64,000 nt of DNA, taken from assembly GCF_002234675.1 (NCBI RefSeq), contig NC_019872.2, positions 7,890,950 through 7,954,949 of the forward strand. Reading direction: 5' to 3'. Each line of letters opens with the position of its first letter. The stretch's first letter is position 1. The translations under genes and the position numbers were made by a program. The notes below the pieces were generated by a model. That model saw nothing but the letters and a program-made list of their open reading frames with translations. It was not told where the DNA came from and did no database searches. The DNA is from Oryzias latipes. Taxonomy: Eukaryota; Chordata; Actinopteri; Beloniformes; Adrianichthyidae. Positions 58,001 through 64,000 of the stretch are shown here, piece by piece.

Positions 58001-59329
58001 CCTGTGCTAGATTGTCGAAATTAAAAATTGTAAGAAACTTTTAAACTATTTAGAGACTTTTAAGTTTATTTATGTTTTTATTTTCTCTTATTTATCTTTA
58101 GCATTTTAATAGTTACAACCTGACTTCTGTTCATATGTTCATAACTTTTGTTTATATGTTCACATGTTCAAATCTGTCAATAAGGTCTGATTAAACCTAT
58201 CCTTGACAAGGGGGCCCTTCAGCAGTAATAGTGTGTTTCTTATCAAGGATGTAATGACCAGAGTCATTCTTTATCTTTTAATGTAACCTCGACAGATAAG
58301 AAGGTGCAGCTGAGCCGGGACTCCCATGTGGGCAAAGGTTTAAAGATCGTGGAGAAACGTTTTCAGTTAATACAGCAACAAGAATTTTTAAAACGTAACC
58401 TGAAAAAAAAAATTCTGTTGTTGTTTAATTTTAAGCCATCAAGTTGACCCTTGTACTATATTTTACAGTTTATGTCAGAATGAAGTAGTGCTGCATAATT
58501 TAGCTGCTAAAAGTTGGACAAAATTATACAACAGCAAACAGATTCATGTATAGTGATTTGAATTTTAAGTTAATGATGGCTGATGTTGACAGTGCTGAGC
58601 CTTTGTTGAATCCATTCGATTTGCCACAAGTTCAGACCTGATTTCACTTTTAATTTAAAAAAAAATCATACTTTTTGGTGAAGAACAGTTTTCACTTGAA
58701 GAATGAGCAAAATGAAATTATGAATCCTTGCAATATAACATGAAACTATTTTTTTAACTAAATGAATTGGTTCAAACCAAATTGATGTTTTGATTCAGTG
58801 AACGGGGTTTAGATATGCATTTTAAGTGAACATAGGATTGACTCAATTAATATTATTTTTTAAAACTCTTGGAACATCGTGGACTCAAAAATAGTACTTT
58901 AATGACAAAACGCCTTAAGGACAGGCTGTGTTTTGTCACAAAGAAATCCACAGTTGTCAAGGCCGGGTCTCGAACTCGCAATCTCTCTCACTACTGAAAA
59001 CTCAAAGAAGGACGACCTCACCTTTTAGCGTAGCGGAAAAAAACTGTCAACAAAAGTGATTGTAGCCATAAGTATGAGGGGCCGTATGAATGTGAATGGT
59101 TCAGAATAAATAATGTCTTATACGGCCCCTCATACATAAGGGCGTCCCATCATAATGACAACACGCAGAAGAGAAGGTTGTTTAGATGATAAACAGACAT
59201 CGGAGAGCAAAATAGAAGCCGTTACCATTTCTTTGTACATTCCAAAACCAGTTCCTGATACGAGGCAACAAACTGAAACTTTGAAGCCTTTTTTCCAACT
59301 CGTTGTAACCGTTTCCACACCGAAGCCAT
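27295..59329 (-). CDS. ehbp1l1: ehbp1l1, EH domain-binding protein 1-like 1, 29 coding exons
   Basis: Adaptor of the EHBP1 family, known to connect Rab8/Rab10-type GTPases (bMERB domain) and EHD proteins with actin (CH domain) in endosomal recycling and polarised transport. Exons, 5' to 3' on the minus strand: 59329-59226, 56505-56448, 55178-55083, 54732-54679, 54600-54422, 54053-53935, 53828-53739, 52075-51500, 50465-50334, 50241-50005, 49916-49775, 47637-47353, 47230-46052, 44878-44663, 44508-44098, 43912-43808, 41991-36823, 34419-33832, 32236-31823, 31721-31673, 31198-30874, 30780-30710, 30582-30540, 30450-30398, 30070-29950, 28932-28833, 28750-28677, 27655-27541, 27382-27295. All junctions keep phase and all but one use GT-AG. 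The sum is 11,193 nt, about 3,730 residues, far above the human protein (about 1,500, from memory). The excess is mostly exon 17. Choice of EHBP1L1 over EHBP1 rests on LVLECTKKW and the bMERB sequence. Confidence 0.92.
27840..28015. repeat. LINE tail fragment with a GTAT microsatellite
   Basis: Within ehbp1l1 intron 27. The sequence CCTGAACAGGTCACCTGTCT and, after a GTAT repeat (27922-27957), GTGGGAGGAAGCTGGAGTTC and ACATGCAAACTCC form the well-known fish repeat block. It is split by the microsatellite. Confidence 0.5.
29285..29905. repeat. Intronic repeat family A, copy 1
   Basis: Shares blocks with 45240-45612 and 50700-50930: TGCCAATGTTCCCGTCCACA, then ATTAAAAAACCACTGGGAGC and GATTGGAGTGTGTCTTTAA. 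All three copies lie in ehbp1l1 introns. No ORF is conserved between copies, so it is non-coding. The family is not known to me. Confidence 0.6.
30398..30780 (-). CDS. ehbp1l1: ehbp1l1 exons 22-24 (short linker exons)
   Basis: Exon 22 (30780-30710) encodes [20 protein letters not shown] then AQAQ. Exon 23 (30582-30540) gives [14 protein letters not shown]. Exon 24 (30450-30398) gives [18 protein letters not shown]. The PPPRS..RVAKG of exon 22 repeats the end of exon 21 ([11 protein letters not shown]), suggesting an exon duplication. All three junctions are in phase. Confidence 0.8.
30874..32236 (-). CDS. ehbp1l1: ehbp1l1 exons 19-21 (calponin-homology domain)
   Basis: Exon 19 (32236-31823) ends with [20 protein letters not shown] and [18 protein letters not shown], the first half of a CH domain. 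Exon 20 (31721-31673) gives [16 protein letters not shown]. Exon 21 (31198-30874) gives [20 protein letters not shown] and [20 protein letters not shown]. This is the single CH domain of EHBP1 proteins, residues about 3335-3440, which binds actin-related partners. It is followed by [12 protein letters not shown], as in EHBP1. Exon 21 ends VAKG at a GC donor (30873), the only non-GT donor in the gene. Confidence 0.93.
33832..34419 (-). CDS. ehbp1l1: ehbp1l1 exon 18
   Basis: 588 nt, phase 2-2, from an acceptor TCTTCAG to a GTAAGT donor. It encodes a hydrophilic linker: [19 protein letters not shown], then [19 protein letters not shown] and [19 protein letters not shown], ending [14 protein letters not shown]. 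It leads into the CH-domain exon. No catalytic motif is seen; it is probably a flexible link with a short amphipathic stretch. Confidence 0.85.
34975..35110. repeat. Possible relative of the 7.9-8.4 kb MITE
   Basis: Contains GAACGCACTATATAGTGAAC and GGAATTCAGACACAACC, the sort of ends seen in inverse at 7935-7990. Short and diverged. Confidence 0.3.
35240..35515. repeat. Intronic repeat family B, copy 1
   Basis: Shares TTTCTACATCACAAA, then AACTGCATGTTTTCATCTG and CAATTTGAATAAATAAATTC, then ACAAGAACATGTTAAAAGC with 42835-43115. Both copies are in the same orientation in the introns on either side of exon 17. Confidence 0.6.
35537..36499. mobile_element. Non-autonomous DNA transposon, perfect 42-bp inverted repeats
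   Basis: A 963-bp element in ehbp1l1 intron 17. Its first 42 bp (CAGTTTTTCTCAGTCGCTTT ...) are the exact reverse complement of its last 42 bp (36458-36499). It is flanked by TAA on each side (35534-35536 and 36500-36502), a 3-bp duplication of the kind made by PIF/Harbinger elements. The interior has only short ORFs and no DDE transposase. Perfect arms suggest a young copy. Confidence 0.8.
36782..36810. repeat. C homopolymer plus CA run beside the exon 17 donor
   Basis: A run of about 19-20 C on the plus strand, followed by a short CA run, begins about 12 nt downstream of the exon 17 splice donor in transcript sense, where it is a G homopolymer within the intron. Confidence 0.95.
36823..41991 (-). 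CDS. ehbp1l1: ehbp1l1 exon 17, giant ER/K repeat exon
   Basis: A single 5,169-nt open exon, residues about 1328-3050. The acceptor is CCCCTTAG at 41993 and the donor GTGAGT at 36822. It starts [17 protein letters not shown], then an acidic part with [19 protein letters not shown] spacing, then from about 41,440 to 37,560 a tandem array of a 13-residue unit of the form [13 protein letters not shown] (39 nt). The tail returns to complex sequence ending [13 protein letters not shown]. Alternating acidic and basic residues at i/i+4 spacing are the signature of single alpha-helix (ER/K) domains, not of heptad coiled coils. The start and end parts are unique and confirm the exon belongs to the gene. 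Confidence 0.92.
37560..41440. repeat. In-exon 39-bp minisatellite with higher-order blocks
   Basis: Plus strand units approximate CTTCCTCTCCTCTTCCTCC then CTTTCCAGTCTTTGTCTTTC. The variant block containing TTTGCTCCTCTTCCCTTTGA recurs near 38,335, 39,073, 39,748, 40,261 and 40,834. All spacings (about 738, 675, 513 and 573 nt) are multiples of three. About 250 bp after the 38.33-kb and 39.07-kb copies look nearly identical, indicating recent segmental duplication inside the exon. Confidence 0.9.
42835..43115. repeat. Intronic repeat family B, copy 2
   Basis: Contains TTTTCTACGTCACAAAA, AAACTGCATTTTTTATCTG, GATTTGAATAAAGAAATAAT and CACAAGAACACATTAAAAC in the same order as 35240-35515. It is interrupted by a C-rich stretch near 42865. 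Confidence 0.6.
43125..43700 (+). pseudogene. Decayed Tc1-like transposase remnant
   Basis: Plus-strand pieces such as AATACATTGATGAACCCTGG and [12 protein letters not shown] (about 43400-43435) resemble the VKHGGGSVMVWG motif of Tc1-like transposases, followed by CTACCAGCCCAAGTAC. Stops are frequent. It lies in ehbp1l1 intron 16. Assignment rests on one motif, so certainty is moderate. Confidence 0.4.
43808..44878 (-). CDS. ehbp1l1: ehbp1l1 exons 14-16 (acidic linker)
   Basis: Exon 14 (44878-44663) encodes [17 protein letters not shown] through [16 protein letters not shown]. Exon 15 (44508-44098) is acidic and Pro/Ser-rich with [20 protein letters not shown]. Exon 16 (43912-43808) encodes [20 protein letters not shown] and ends RG, joining to YETVASLLH of exon 17 through a split Gly codon. 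The three exons are phase 2-2, so each could be skipped without a frameshift. Confidence 0.82.
45240..45612. repeat. Intronic repeat family A, copy 2
   Basis: Contains CCACTCCGAGGAAAATC at the start, CAACAGTCCCACCCACAACT, GAACTACTGCTGCTTTGCAG and TTAAAAGACCACTGGGAATG near the end, matching the other two copies in order and spacing. Confidence 0.6.
46052..47230 (-). CDS. ehbp1l1: ehbp1l1 exon 13 (first Glu/Lys/Arg coil)
   Basis: A 1,179-nt exon, residues about 691-1083. After [17 protein letters not shown] it becomes a highly charged segment (for example [38 protein letters not shown]), predicted to be a long helix or coiled coil. It then ends in a Ser/Gln-rich part with [17 protein letters not shown]. 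Unlike exon 17 the units are irregular and the DNA is not a tandem array, so this coil looks older or under more constraint. Confidence 0.85.
47353..53828 (-). CDS. ehbp1l1: ehbp1l1 exons 7-12 (Pro/Ser-rich linker)
   Basis: Exon 7 (53828-53739), exon 8 (52075-51500), exon 9 (50465-50334), exon 10 (50241-50005), exon 11 (49916-49775) and exon 12 (47637-47353) encode residues of about 204-690. They are rich in Pro, Ser, Thr and Ala (for example [34 protein letters not shown]) and look disordered. Exon 12 holds [16 protein letters not shown], with an NPF tripeptide, the motif that EH domains bind. Phases are 1-1 for exons 7-10, then 1-2 and 2-2. For exon 10 the acceptor at 50243 is required, because the nearer AG at 50235 would shift frame to a stop. 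Confidence 0.82.
47894..48040. mobile_element. hAT-type terminal fragment
   Basis: Starts CAGGGGTGGGCAACTTTAGG, the terminal inverted repeat typical of hAT elements in fish and other vertebrates, followed by GATCAGGTGTGTCCAGCC. No matching right end was found nearby. Confidence 0.5.
48938..49112. repeat. TATC and GT microsatellites
   Basis: A short TCTA run (48940-48957) and a GT run from about 49049 to 49111 interrupted once by GGG. They lie in ehbp1l1 intron 11. Simple repeats only. Confidence 0.9.
50700..50930. repeat. Intronic repeat family A, copy 3 (partial)
   Basis: Contains CACCAACGGTCCTGCCCACA, GATGAACTACTGCCGCTTAA and TTAAAAGACCACTGGGAATG, ending GATCGGAGTAGAACTTTAAA. It lacks the left part seen in copies 1 and 2. 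Confidence 0.6.
53935..56505 (-). CDS. ehbp1l1: ehbp1l1 exons 2-6 (N-terminal C2-like domain)
   Basis: Exon 2 (56505-56448) gives [19 protein letters not shown]. Exon 3 (55178-55083) gives [18 protein letters not shown] and [14 protein letters not shown]. Exon 4 (54732-54679) gives [14 protein letters not shown]. Exon 5 (54600-54422) gives [18 protein letters not shown] and [19 protein letters not shown]. Exon 6 (54053-53935) gives [20 protein letters not shown] and [12 protein letters not shown]. Together with exon 1 they form the family's NT-C2 domain, residues 1 to about 165, which binds membrane lipids in EHBP1 proteins. Every splice junction is in phase. Confidence 0.93.
54186..54382. 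mobile_element. MITE family M1, copy 2 (ehbp1l1 intron 5)
   Basis: A 197-bp element from TAACCCTTGTGCTATCTTAG to GGATAGCACAAGGGTTAA, the reverse-orientation relative of 3619-3832. It ends about 40 bp before the exon 5 splice donor at 54421. Its inverted ends are nearly perfect. Confidence 0.8.
55250..56440. other. ehbp1l1 intron 2, nothing recognised
   Basis: AT-rich intronic sequence with no repeat family or ORF that I recognise. Confidence 0.5.
59072..59135. other. Perfect 16-bp inverted repeat in ehbp1l1 intron 1
   Basis: GTATGAGGGGCCGTAT (59072-59087) and ATACGGCCCCTCATAC (59120-59135) are exact reverse complements separated by 32 nt, about 90 nt inside intron 1 from the exon 1 donor. 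RNA from either strand could form a stable hairpin there. It could also be the ends of a tiny MITE. Confidence 0.7.
59226..59329 (-). CDS. ehbp1l1: ehbp1l1 exon 1 (start codon, C2-like domain begins)
   Basis: Opens [20 protein letters not shown] and ends ECTKKW, with the Trp codon split TG/G by the intron. This is the diagnostic N-terminus of EHBP1/EHBP1L1, so the start is secure. The donor is GTAACG at 59225. It is joined to exon 2 at 56505 across a 2.7-kb intron. Confidence 0.95.
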
Positions 59330-59720
59330 GGCTTTAGTTGGTTAAAAATAAAAATGTGCGAAAGTAATCCAACTTTTGTCGCGGATCCTCCTTATTAGGA
59401 CCTCCTCGTTGGTCTCTGGTGATGATGATGATGATGATGAAGATCTCACACTAGCGGTTCCTTGCGCTCATTTGAACTGAGGCGCACAGCCCGCATGCGG
59501 TGCGTCAGAAAAAGAGGAAGCAAAGGGGAACCGAAGCCCACAGAGTGACGCTGAAGGCTTGTCTTCTTCTCTAAGTCCACATGGAGACAGAGCGGCTTGC
59601 TCAACGCAGCCCTGCTTCATCTAGAAGTCTGCCCTCCCTCCGTGACAGCACGAAAGGCAGGGACAGGATATGCAAAAGGAGTCCCTGATGGAGCTTTAGG
59701 CTATGCAAAGTTCTTATCTG
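59330..59720 (-). promoter_or_regulatory. ehbp1l1: Presumed ehbp1l1 5'UTR and promoter
   Basis: Lies immediately upstream of the start codon at 59329 on the minus strand. GC content and CpG density rise (for example TTGTCGCGGATCC, GCCCGCATGCGGTGCGTCAG) compared with the AT-rich surroundings. A GAT trinucleotide run is at 59418-59443. No TATA box is obvious, which fits a CpG-type promoter. Confidence 0.45.
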
Positions 59721-60920
59721 GAGTGTGAATGTTCAGTGGTGATCAGACTTTGATCCTACAACAACCTTATCAGCTGCTGAATGCTGCATTTAATCTTCTC
59801 TGCAAACCCTTGTAGGTCTGAAGGTGATTGTTTATAGATTCCTTTATGCTGATTTGGAACCAATTAATGACTAAGGTCAGGAAAAGTGAAGGGTTTGTTC
59901 CTGTTTTCCAGTCAGATCTGGGATTTTCCTCGCTGAGACAGAAGTTTATTTTTGGATGGAAGGATGGACAGAGGCAGCTGGGATGGAGGAGTGTGGGGCA
60001 GCAGCAGGGGGAGCAAATGTGGCATGACTCAGAGCTGGTCTAATATTACACCATGCAGGCTGCTCTACATTATTGTTGCAAGCATGCCACAAAAAAGACA
60101 ACAGCTGATAGTGTGGTGCGCCATGCTCTCCTGGTTTATGGGATCATAAGTTGCAGGAATCCTGAAGTGATGAGTCGTGCATGTGCACAGACATGCATGA
60201 GACACGCCTAAGTTTAGGATTTCAAAAAAGGACAATAACTCCCATGGAAGAGACACAAAACAACTACCAAATATGAAATGCACGTCATTTGGGCTGTTTT
60301 ACACCATGCTATTTATTTTCTATGTGTTTATAATAATTTGAACATTTGTAAACCCCATTTAAAATGATTGTGTTGCTCTTTTACTCTCGTTAGATGTTTT
60401 TGTGTCTTTCTATATTTGTTTCATCAAGAAAATGCATTAAACCACAAATCCAAACCAAACCTATCACTTCAGTAATAACAACAGTTTAGCATCTAGTTTT
60501 GGCTATTAATTCTCTGCATTGTACCACAAAGGCGTCTCCCGTCTTGTGTTTTGATTGCCCTTGTGGACCGGGTAGTTGTGTTAGTTTCTCTGCAGCTGGG
60601 AGGTATTTCCTTGCTTTAAGAGCTGATCTCACTGCAGTGCTCATTGTGCTGTAGCTCCCCCCTCTAACACGCCATTGTCCTCAGCAGCTCTGCTCTCTGG
60701 TATCCACTATGATGTCTATTTATTGTACCAGTCACTCACTGAAGTGCCCTGACAGTGTTTACAGAAACTGGGTCCATGTAAATGTTCATGTATGTCTGTG
60801 TGTGTGGGTGGGTGGGGAGGGGGAGGGGGGGGGGGTCAAACTTTCACTTTTTACTGTCTTACTGACAGAAAGCAAAATACTTCCAGTTGAACTGGTATGA
60901 GGAATGAGAGGAAGTCACAA
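59721..60920. other. Upstream intergenic DNA, no gene seen
   Basis: Unremarkable sequence with a G-rich stretch at 60804-60833. ORFs are short and not protein-like. Confidence 0.4.
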
Positions 60921-61260
60921 TAGAATAGAAAAGAATAGAACAGAATAGAATTTATCCCACAGAGGGAAAATTACCTTGTTGCCATAGCGCCAATAAATAG
61001 ATAATAAACAACACTAAACAATGTAATAATTTAACATGTAATAATTAAAATGTAATGTTAAGCATCACTCCAAAGGAAACAGTTTCCAAAAACACAGCTG
61101 CTTTTTAGGTTGAAGGCGAAGGGAGCATTGAGAAGGAGCTTTTTCATGAAACAGCCCCTGCTGGTCATGATCGGTACTACAACCCTGGCATTTCAAATCA
61201 AATCAAATCAAATCAAATCAACCTTTATTTATATAGAACCTTTCCAACACATGTCACTCA
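60920..61260. repeat. Two LINE-derived fragments with pentamer runs
   Basis: A TAGAA-type run leads into TTTATCCCACAGAGGGAAAA at 60950-60970, and an AATCA run leads into ACCTTTATTTATATAGAACC at 61220-61240. Both are familiar 3'-end blocks of fish LINE/SINE families, with pentamer tails, in reverse sense. Confidence 0.5.
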
Positions 61261-62049
61261 AAATGACAAGACAAACAATGCCGACAACCCACCCCACGCA
61301 CACACAGACACACAATACACACACCATGATAAAACGAGTGATAAAATGATGGAATGGTGTCACATTTTATATATCTTTAAAATCGACAACACAATTGTTG
61401 TGTTGCTATTTCAAATGAGTAATTCAGCCATATATAATGGTTAAAAAATACATTTTCTGTTTTGGAAACTGTTTCTGAATGTAATAAAAAAAATAAAAGT
61501 CATACTTTAACATCTGCTCTAAAACTACTGTGTTTTTTTCAGACAATAAAACAAATGCAGATCAGAGGAAAGTTTTTCATTTTGTAGCCACAAAATGCAA
61601 ACTTGAAAAAATAAAATAAAATCTCAGAAAGTGCATAAAAGTTTTTTGTAAAGAACATCATGTCTGCCAGCATAAGATGTTTCACTCATGTTAATGTTAC
61701 GCCATCCAAGCAGTTATTTTAGGAAGCTTTAACTACATTTCATAGACACATTGTTGGTTCAAACTGACATGTTGGAACCAAAGAAGGGTCTTGTAAGATG
61801 TCTGGGGAGAATTTCCAGGGTTTGTGTACCTGACTGTGACACCAATCACAGCCAGAGAGTCAACACACAAATGTTGGTTACACCGGTTTGAGGGGCATGT
61901 CAGGGCAGCACTTTAAGCATTTCTCTGCGAATGTTTGTTTTCTGGTTCTGCAGTTTAAATCTGTTTTCTCCTGAAACTGCATCATTCCAAAAATGATTGG
62001 TTGATGTCAATAACAATAAAGTTGTCAGTGGGCTGCTGGAAGTTTGAAG

Positions 62050-62580
62050 CTGGGGTAGCTTCAGTGCACTGGGGTTCTGTCCTCTTTTCTCATCTACTTC
62101 TACTCTCCTTCATTCCTCTATTCTGGATCATTACTTATCATTTAGTTCTCCATGCCTCTGTTTGGTGCATCGTGATTCATGTACTGTCCCTCTTTCCCTC
62201 TTTCCCCTCCTGGGGAGTGGGATTGTTTCCAGATTCCAGTTGGCTCATCTGTGCTCCTGTACCTGACCGTGTACCTCGTCTCTGGCTCGCTTCTACTACT
62301 GCTCCCACACCTTCATGTGGACACCCCTGAGGTTTTTTCCGGATTCCGTTTTTTTTAGCAGTTTTACTTACCGCCAAGGGGGGTCTAAGGGCAGGGATGT
62401 CCAGTTTAGTTTAGTCTGTTTAGTTAAAGTTTTAGTATTATCCTATTGAATTCTATGCATTTATGATCCTTTTTGATTGCATGTTTACCTTACAATTACC
62501 GGCACAAAGCCCATCGAGACGACTGTTGTTGTGAATTTGGGCTGTCCAAATAAAATTGAATTGAACTGAATTGAACAATT
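62050..62580 (+). repeat. Non-LTR retrotransposon 3' end with TTGAA tail
   Basis: Contains GGGGTCTAAGGGCAGGGATG, then CACAAAGCCCATCGAGACGA, GGGCTGTCCAAATAAAATTG and an AATTGAA tail. The pentamer tail and AATAAA just before it mark the 3' end of a plus-strand retroposed copy. Upstream sequence (62050-62340) looks like the same unit but has no surviving ORF. Confidence 0.5.
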
Positions 62581-64000
62581 CAGTCCGAAAAAATCAACTC
62601 ATCCTTCCTGAGGTTGTCATGAGCTCATCTTGTGAAAAGTTAACATCTTGACTCTTGATTTGAACAATCTACTCTCTTTATCTAAACCAAAAAAAGGGTT
62701 TTATTGAGTTTAAATGCATATTTCTCTATCTAAGGAAAAAAACATAATCTAAGGCTTTCACATAAGAGCATGAGGGAAATGATAATTTGACCTAAAACAG
62801 ATAAACACAACAAAAAAAAGAACACTGGACACATGATTCAACTCACACACTTTTATAGCCTTCCCCCTGCGTTAATGATTTGTTAGCACAAAAATTCTTG
62901 GAAATATGTCTTGTGACTCAATTCTAAATCTAAGAGAAAGCAGCATGTTGGAGCATGTGATTGACGCAAAGCAAAAAGGCAGATCTGATCAGGCTCGCCT
63001 CCGACTTCATCCTCATTTAGTTGTTGCAGAGACAGAGATGTGACGTCATTTGAATCCCTTCAACCAATGACAACAAATGCACAGTTTTAGTCCTTCAGCT
63101 TCTCATGTTTGATGCTGAAACCGTGACAACTGAAAGACCCAGATAACTTCTACATTTGTTTTTCTTTTTACATGAACCTAAACAAAGAGTGTGGGAATTA
63201 GGTGAAGAGACATGTGCTAGCAGGCTGGAGGAAAGTGCATAAAGGGGCCTTAGGTGTGAGGCAGAATACAGATGGTGCTGTGAAATGGAGGTAGATGATT
63301 CGCTGTAGTGACAGCCAATCATCATAACATGGAATAAACTAAAAATAATAAAATAAAAAAGACTGTTTTATAATTTGTTTATTATGAAAATCTCTTTTTT
63401 CTAGAACAAAAGACACTACTGTGGTGACTCAGTCTGTTCATATTAAAAGTTAGTGTTCAGAGACCAACAACATCAGCAGAATTTCTCAGTTTGGTAATAA
63501 TTTAAGACGGAAATAAAAAGTTTTCCTCTTTTAATCCACAGAAGTGGAAGTCACACAAACTGACAGAAGGCAGTAAATGTTTTGAAAGAACACGTGTTCT
63601 ATAAAGATGTGCTGTAAATGCCAAACGAGAGATATGCAGAAATATAAAGGCTGCCTTTAGTAGAAGAAAAGCAGTTTTCAGTCGGTCTGGTTTGGCCCAA
63701 ACTTGCACCGTGTGTAAACAAAAGTCCAAAGACTTGATGAAATACTTATAGGTTAATTTTAACCACAAACTTTGCTTCTGGATGAGAGAGGTGCTGTTAT
63801 GTCATTTCTATCAGATACTAAAGGTGATATTTGGTAGGGAAATAGTTAGAATTACACCACTTGTTCAGCAAAAAAAAAAAACAACCTTCGTGGATCTTTT
63901 TGTAGCCGTTTCTTTTCGCTCCCAGACGTGTCTGACAGTTGAATTAAGGGGATTTAAGTTCATTCAGTTCCATTGAATCTCTGAGTTTACACAGCAGCAT
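62581..64000. other. Intergenic DNA, no gene seen
   Basis: AT-rich sequence with short ORFs only. No splice-bounded, domain-like or RNA-gene feature was found to the right edge. Confidence 0.4.

Noticed and set aside
27295..59329. EHBP1 rather than EHBP1L1
   Set aside because: The domain layout is shared, but LVLECTKKW at the N-terminus, the [12 protein letters not shown] and REEERL-type bMERB sequence and the long charged centre fit EHBP1L1 better.

Overview
The window is vertebrate nuclear DNA, almost certainly from a teleost fish. It is AT-rich, intron-rich and dense in transposon families typical of fish: an RTE-type LINE, a Rex6/R4-like retrotransposon, Tc1-like fragments, a tRNA-derived SINE and several MITEs. 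There is no operon or bacterial signal. Two protein-coding genes and one tRNA can be supported, and both genes are on the minus strand.

Layout from left to right. A single tRNA-Ser(GCU) lies at 327-408. A cd93-like gene, encoding a group XIV C-type lectin receptor, occupies 4928 down to 1157 in two coding exons, with a polyadenylation signal at 993-998. The stretch 5-14 kb is a gene desert with repeat scraps. A nearly complete RTE-type LINE with an intact ORF sits at 14133-17145 between 13-bp target-site duplications. From 17518 to 23833 there is a nest of elements: an outer inverted-repeat element with a candidate 6-bp duplication contains a TA-flanked transposon (17596-19034), a foldback element (19216-20242) split at its centre by a SINE, a long TCTA microsatellite and a decayed Rex6-like retrotransposon. 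A Tc1-like fossil lies at about 25.5-26.2 kb. One orphan exon-like ORF at 23929-24060 cannot be assigned.

From 59329 down to 27295 the window holds what appears to be a complete ehbp1l1 gene (EH domain-binding protein 1-like 1). I reconstructed 29 coding exons by hand from splice signals. Every junction is phase-consistent. The sum is about 11.19 kb of coding sequence, roughly 3,730 residues. The order is N-terminal C2-like domain, Pro/Ser-rich linkers, a first charged coil (exon 13), acidic linkers, a single 5.17-kb exon 17 dominated by a 13-residue Glu/Lys/Arg repeat, a calponin-homology domain, a bMERB (Rab-binding) domain and a C-terminal CaaX-like CVLQ. The family is known to link Rab8/Rab10-type membranes to EHD proteins and actin.

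The most unusual object is exon 17. It is a hyper-expanded ER/K repeat predicted to form a very long single alpha-helix between the membrane-binding and actin/Rab-binding ends. It is encoded by a nearly pure purine strand with higher-order repeat blocks that all preserve reading frame.

The introns of ehbp1l1 carry two local dispersed repeat families, a 963-bp element with perfect 42-bp inverted repeats, a MITE also present in the cd93 intron, and a long C/G homopolymer directly next to the giant exon's splice donor. The region 59.4-64 kb upstream of ehbp1l1 shows only presumed 5'UTR/promoter sequence, repeats and no supported gene.
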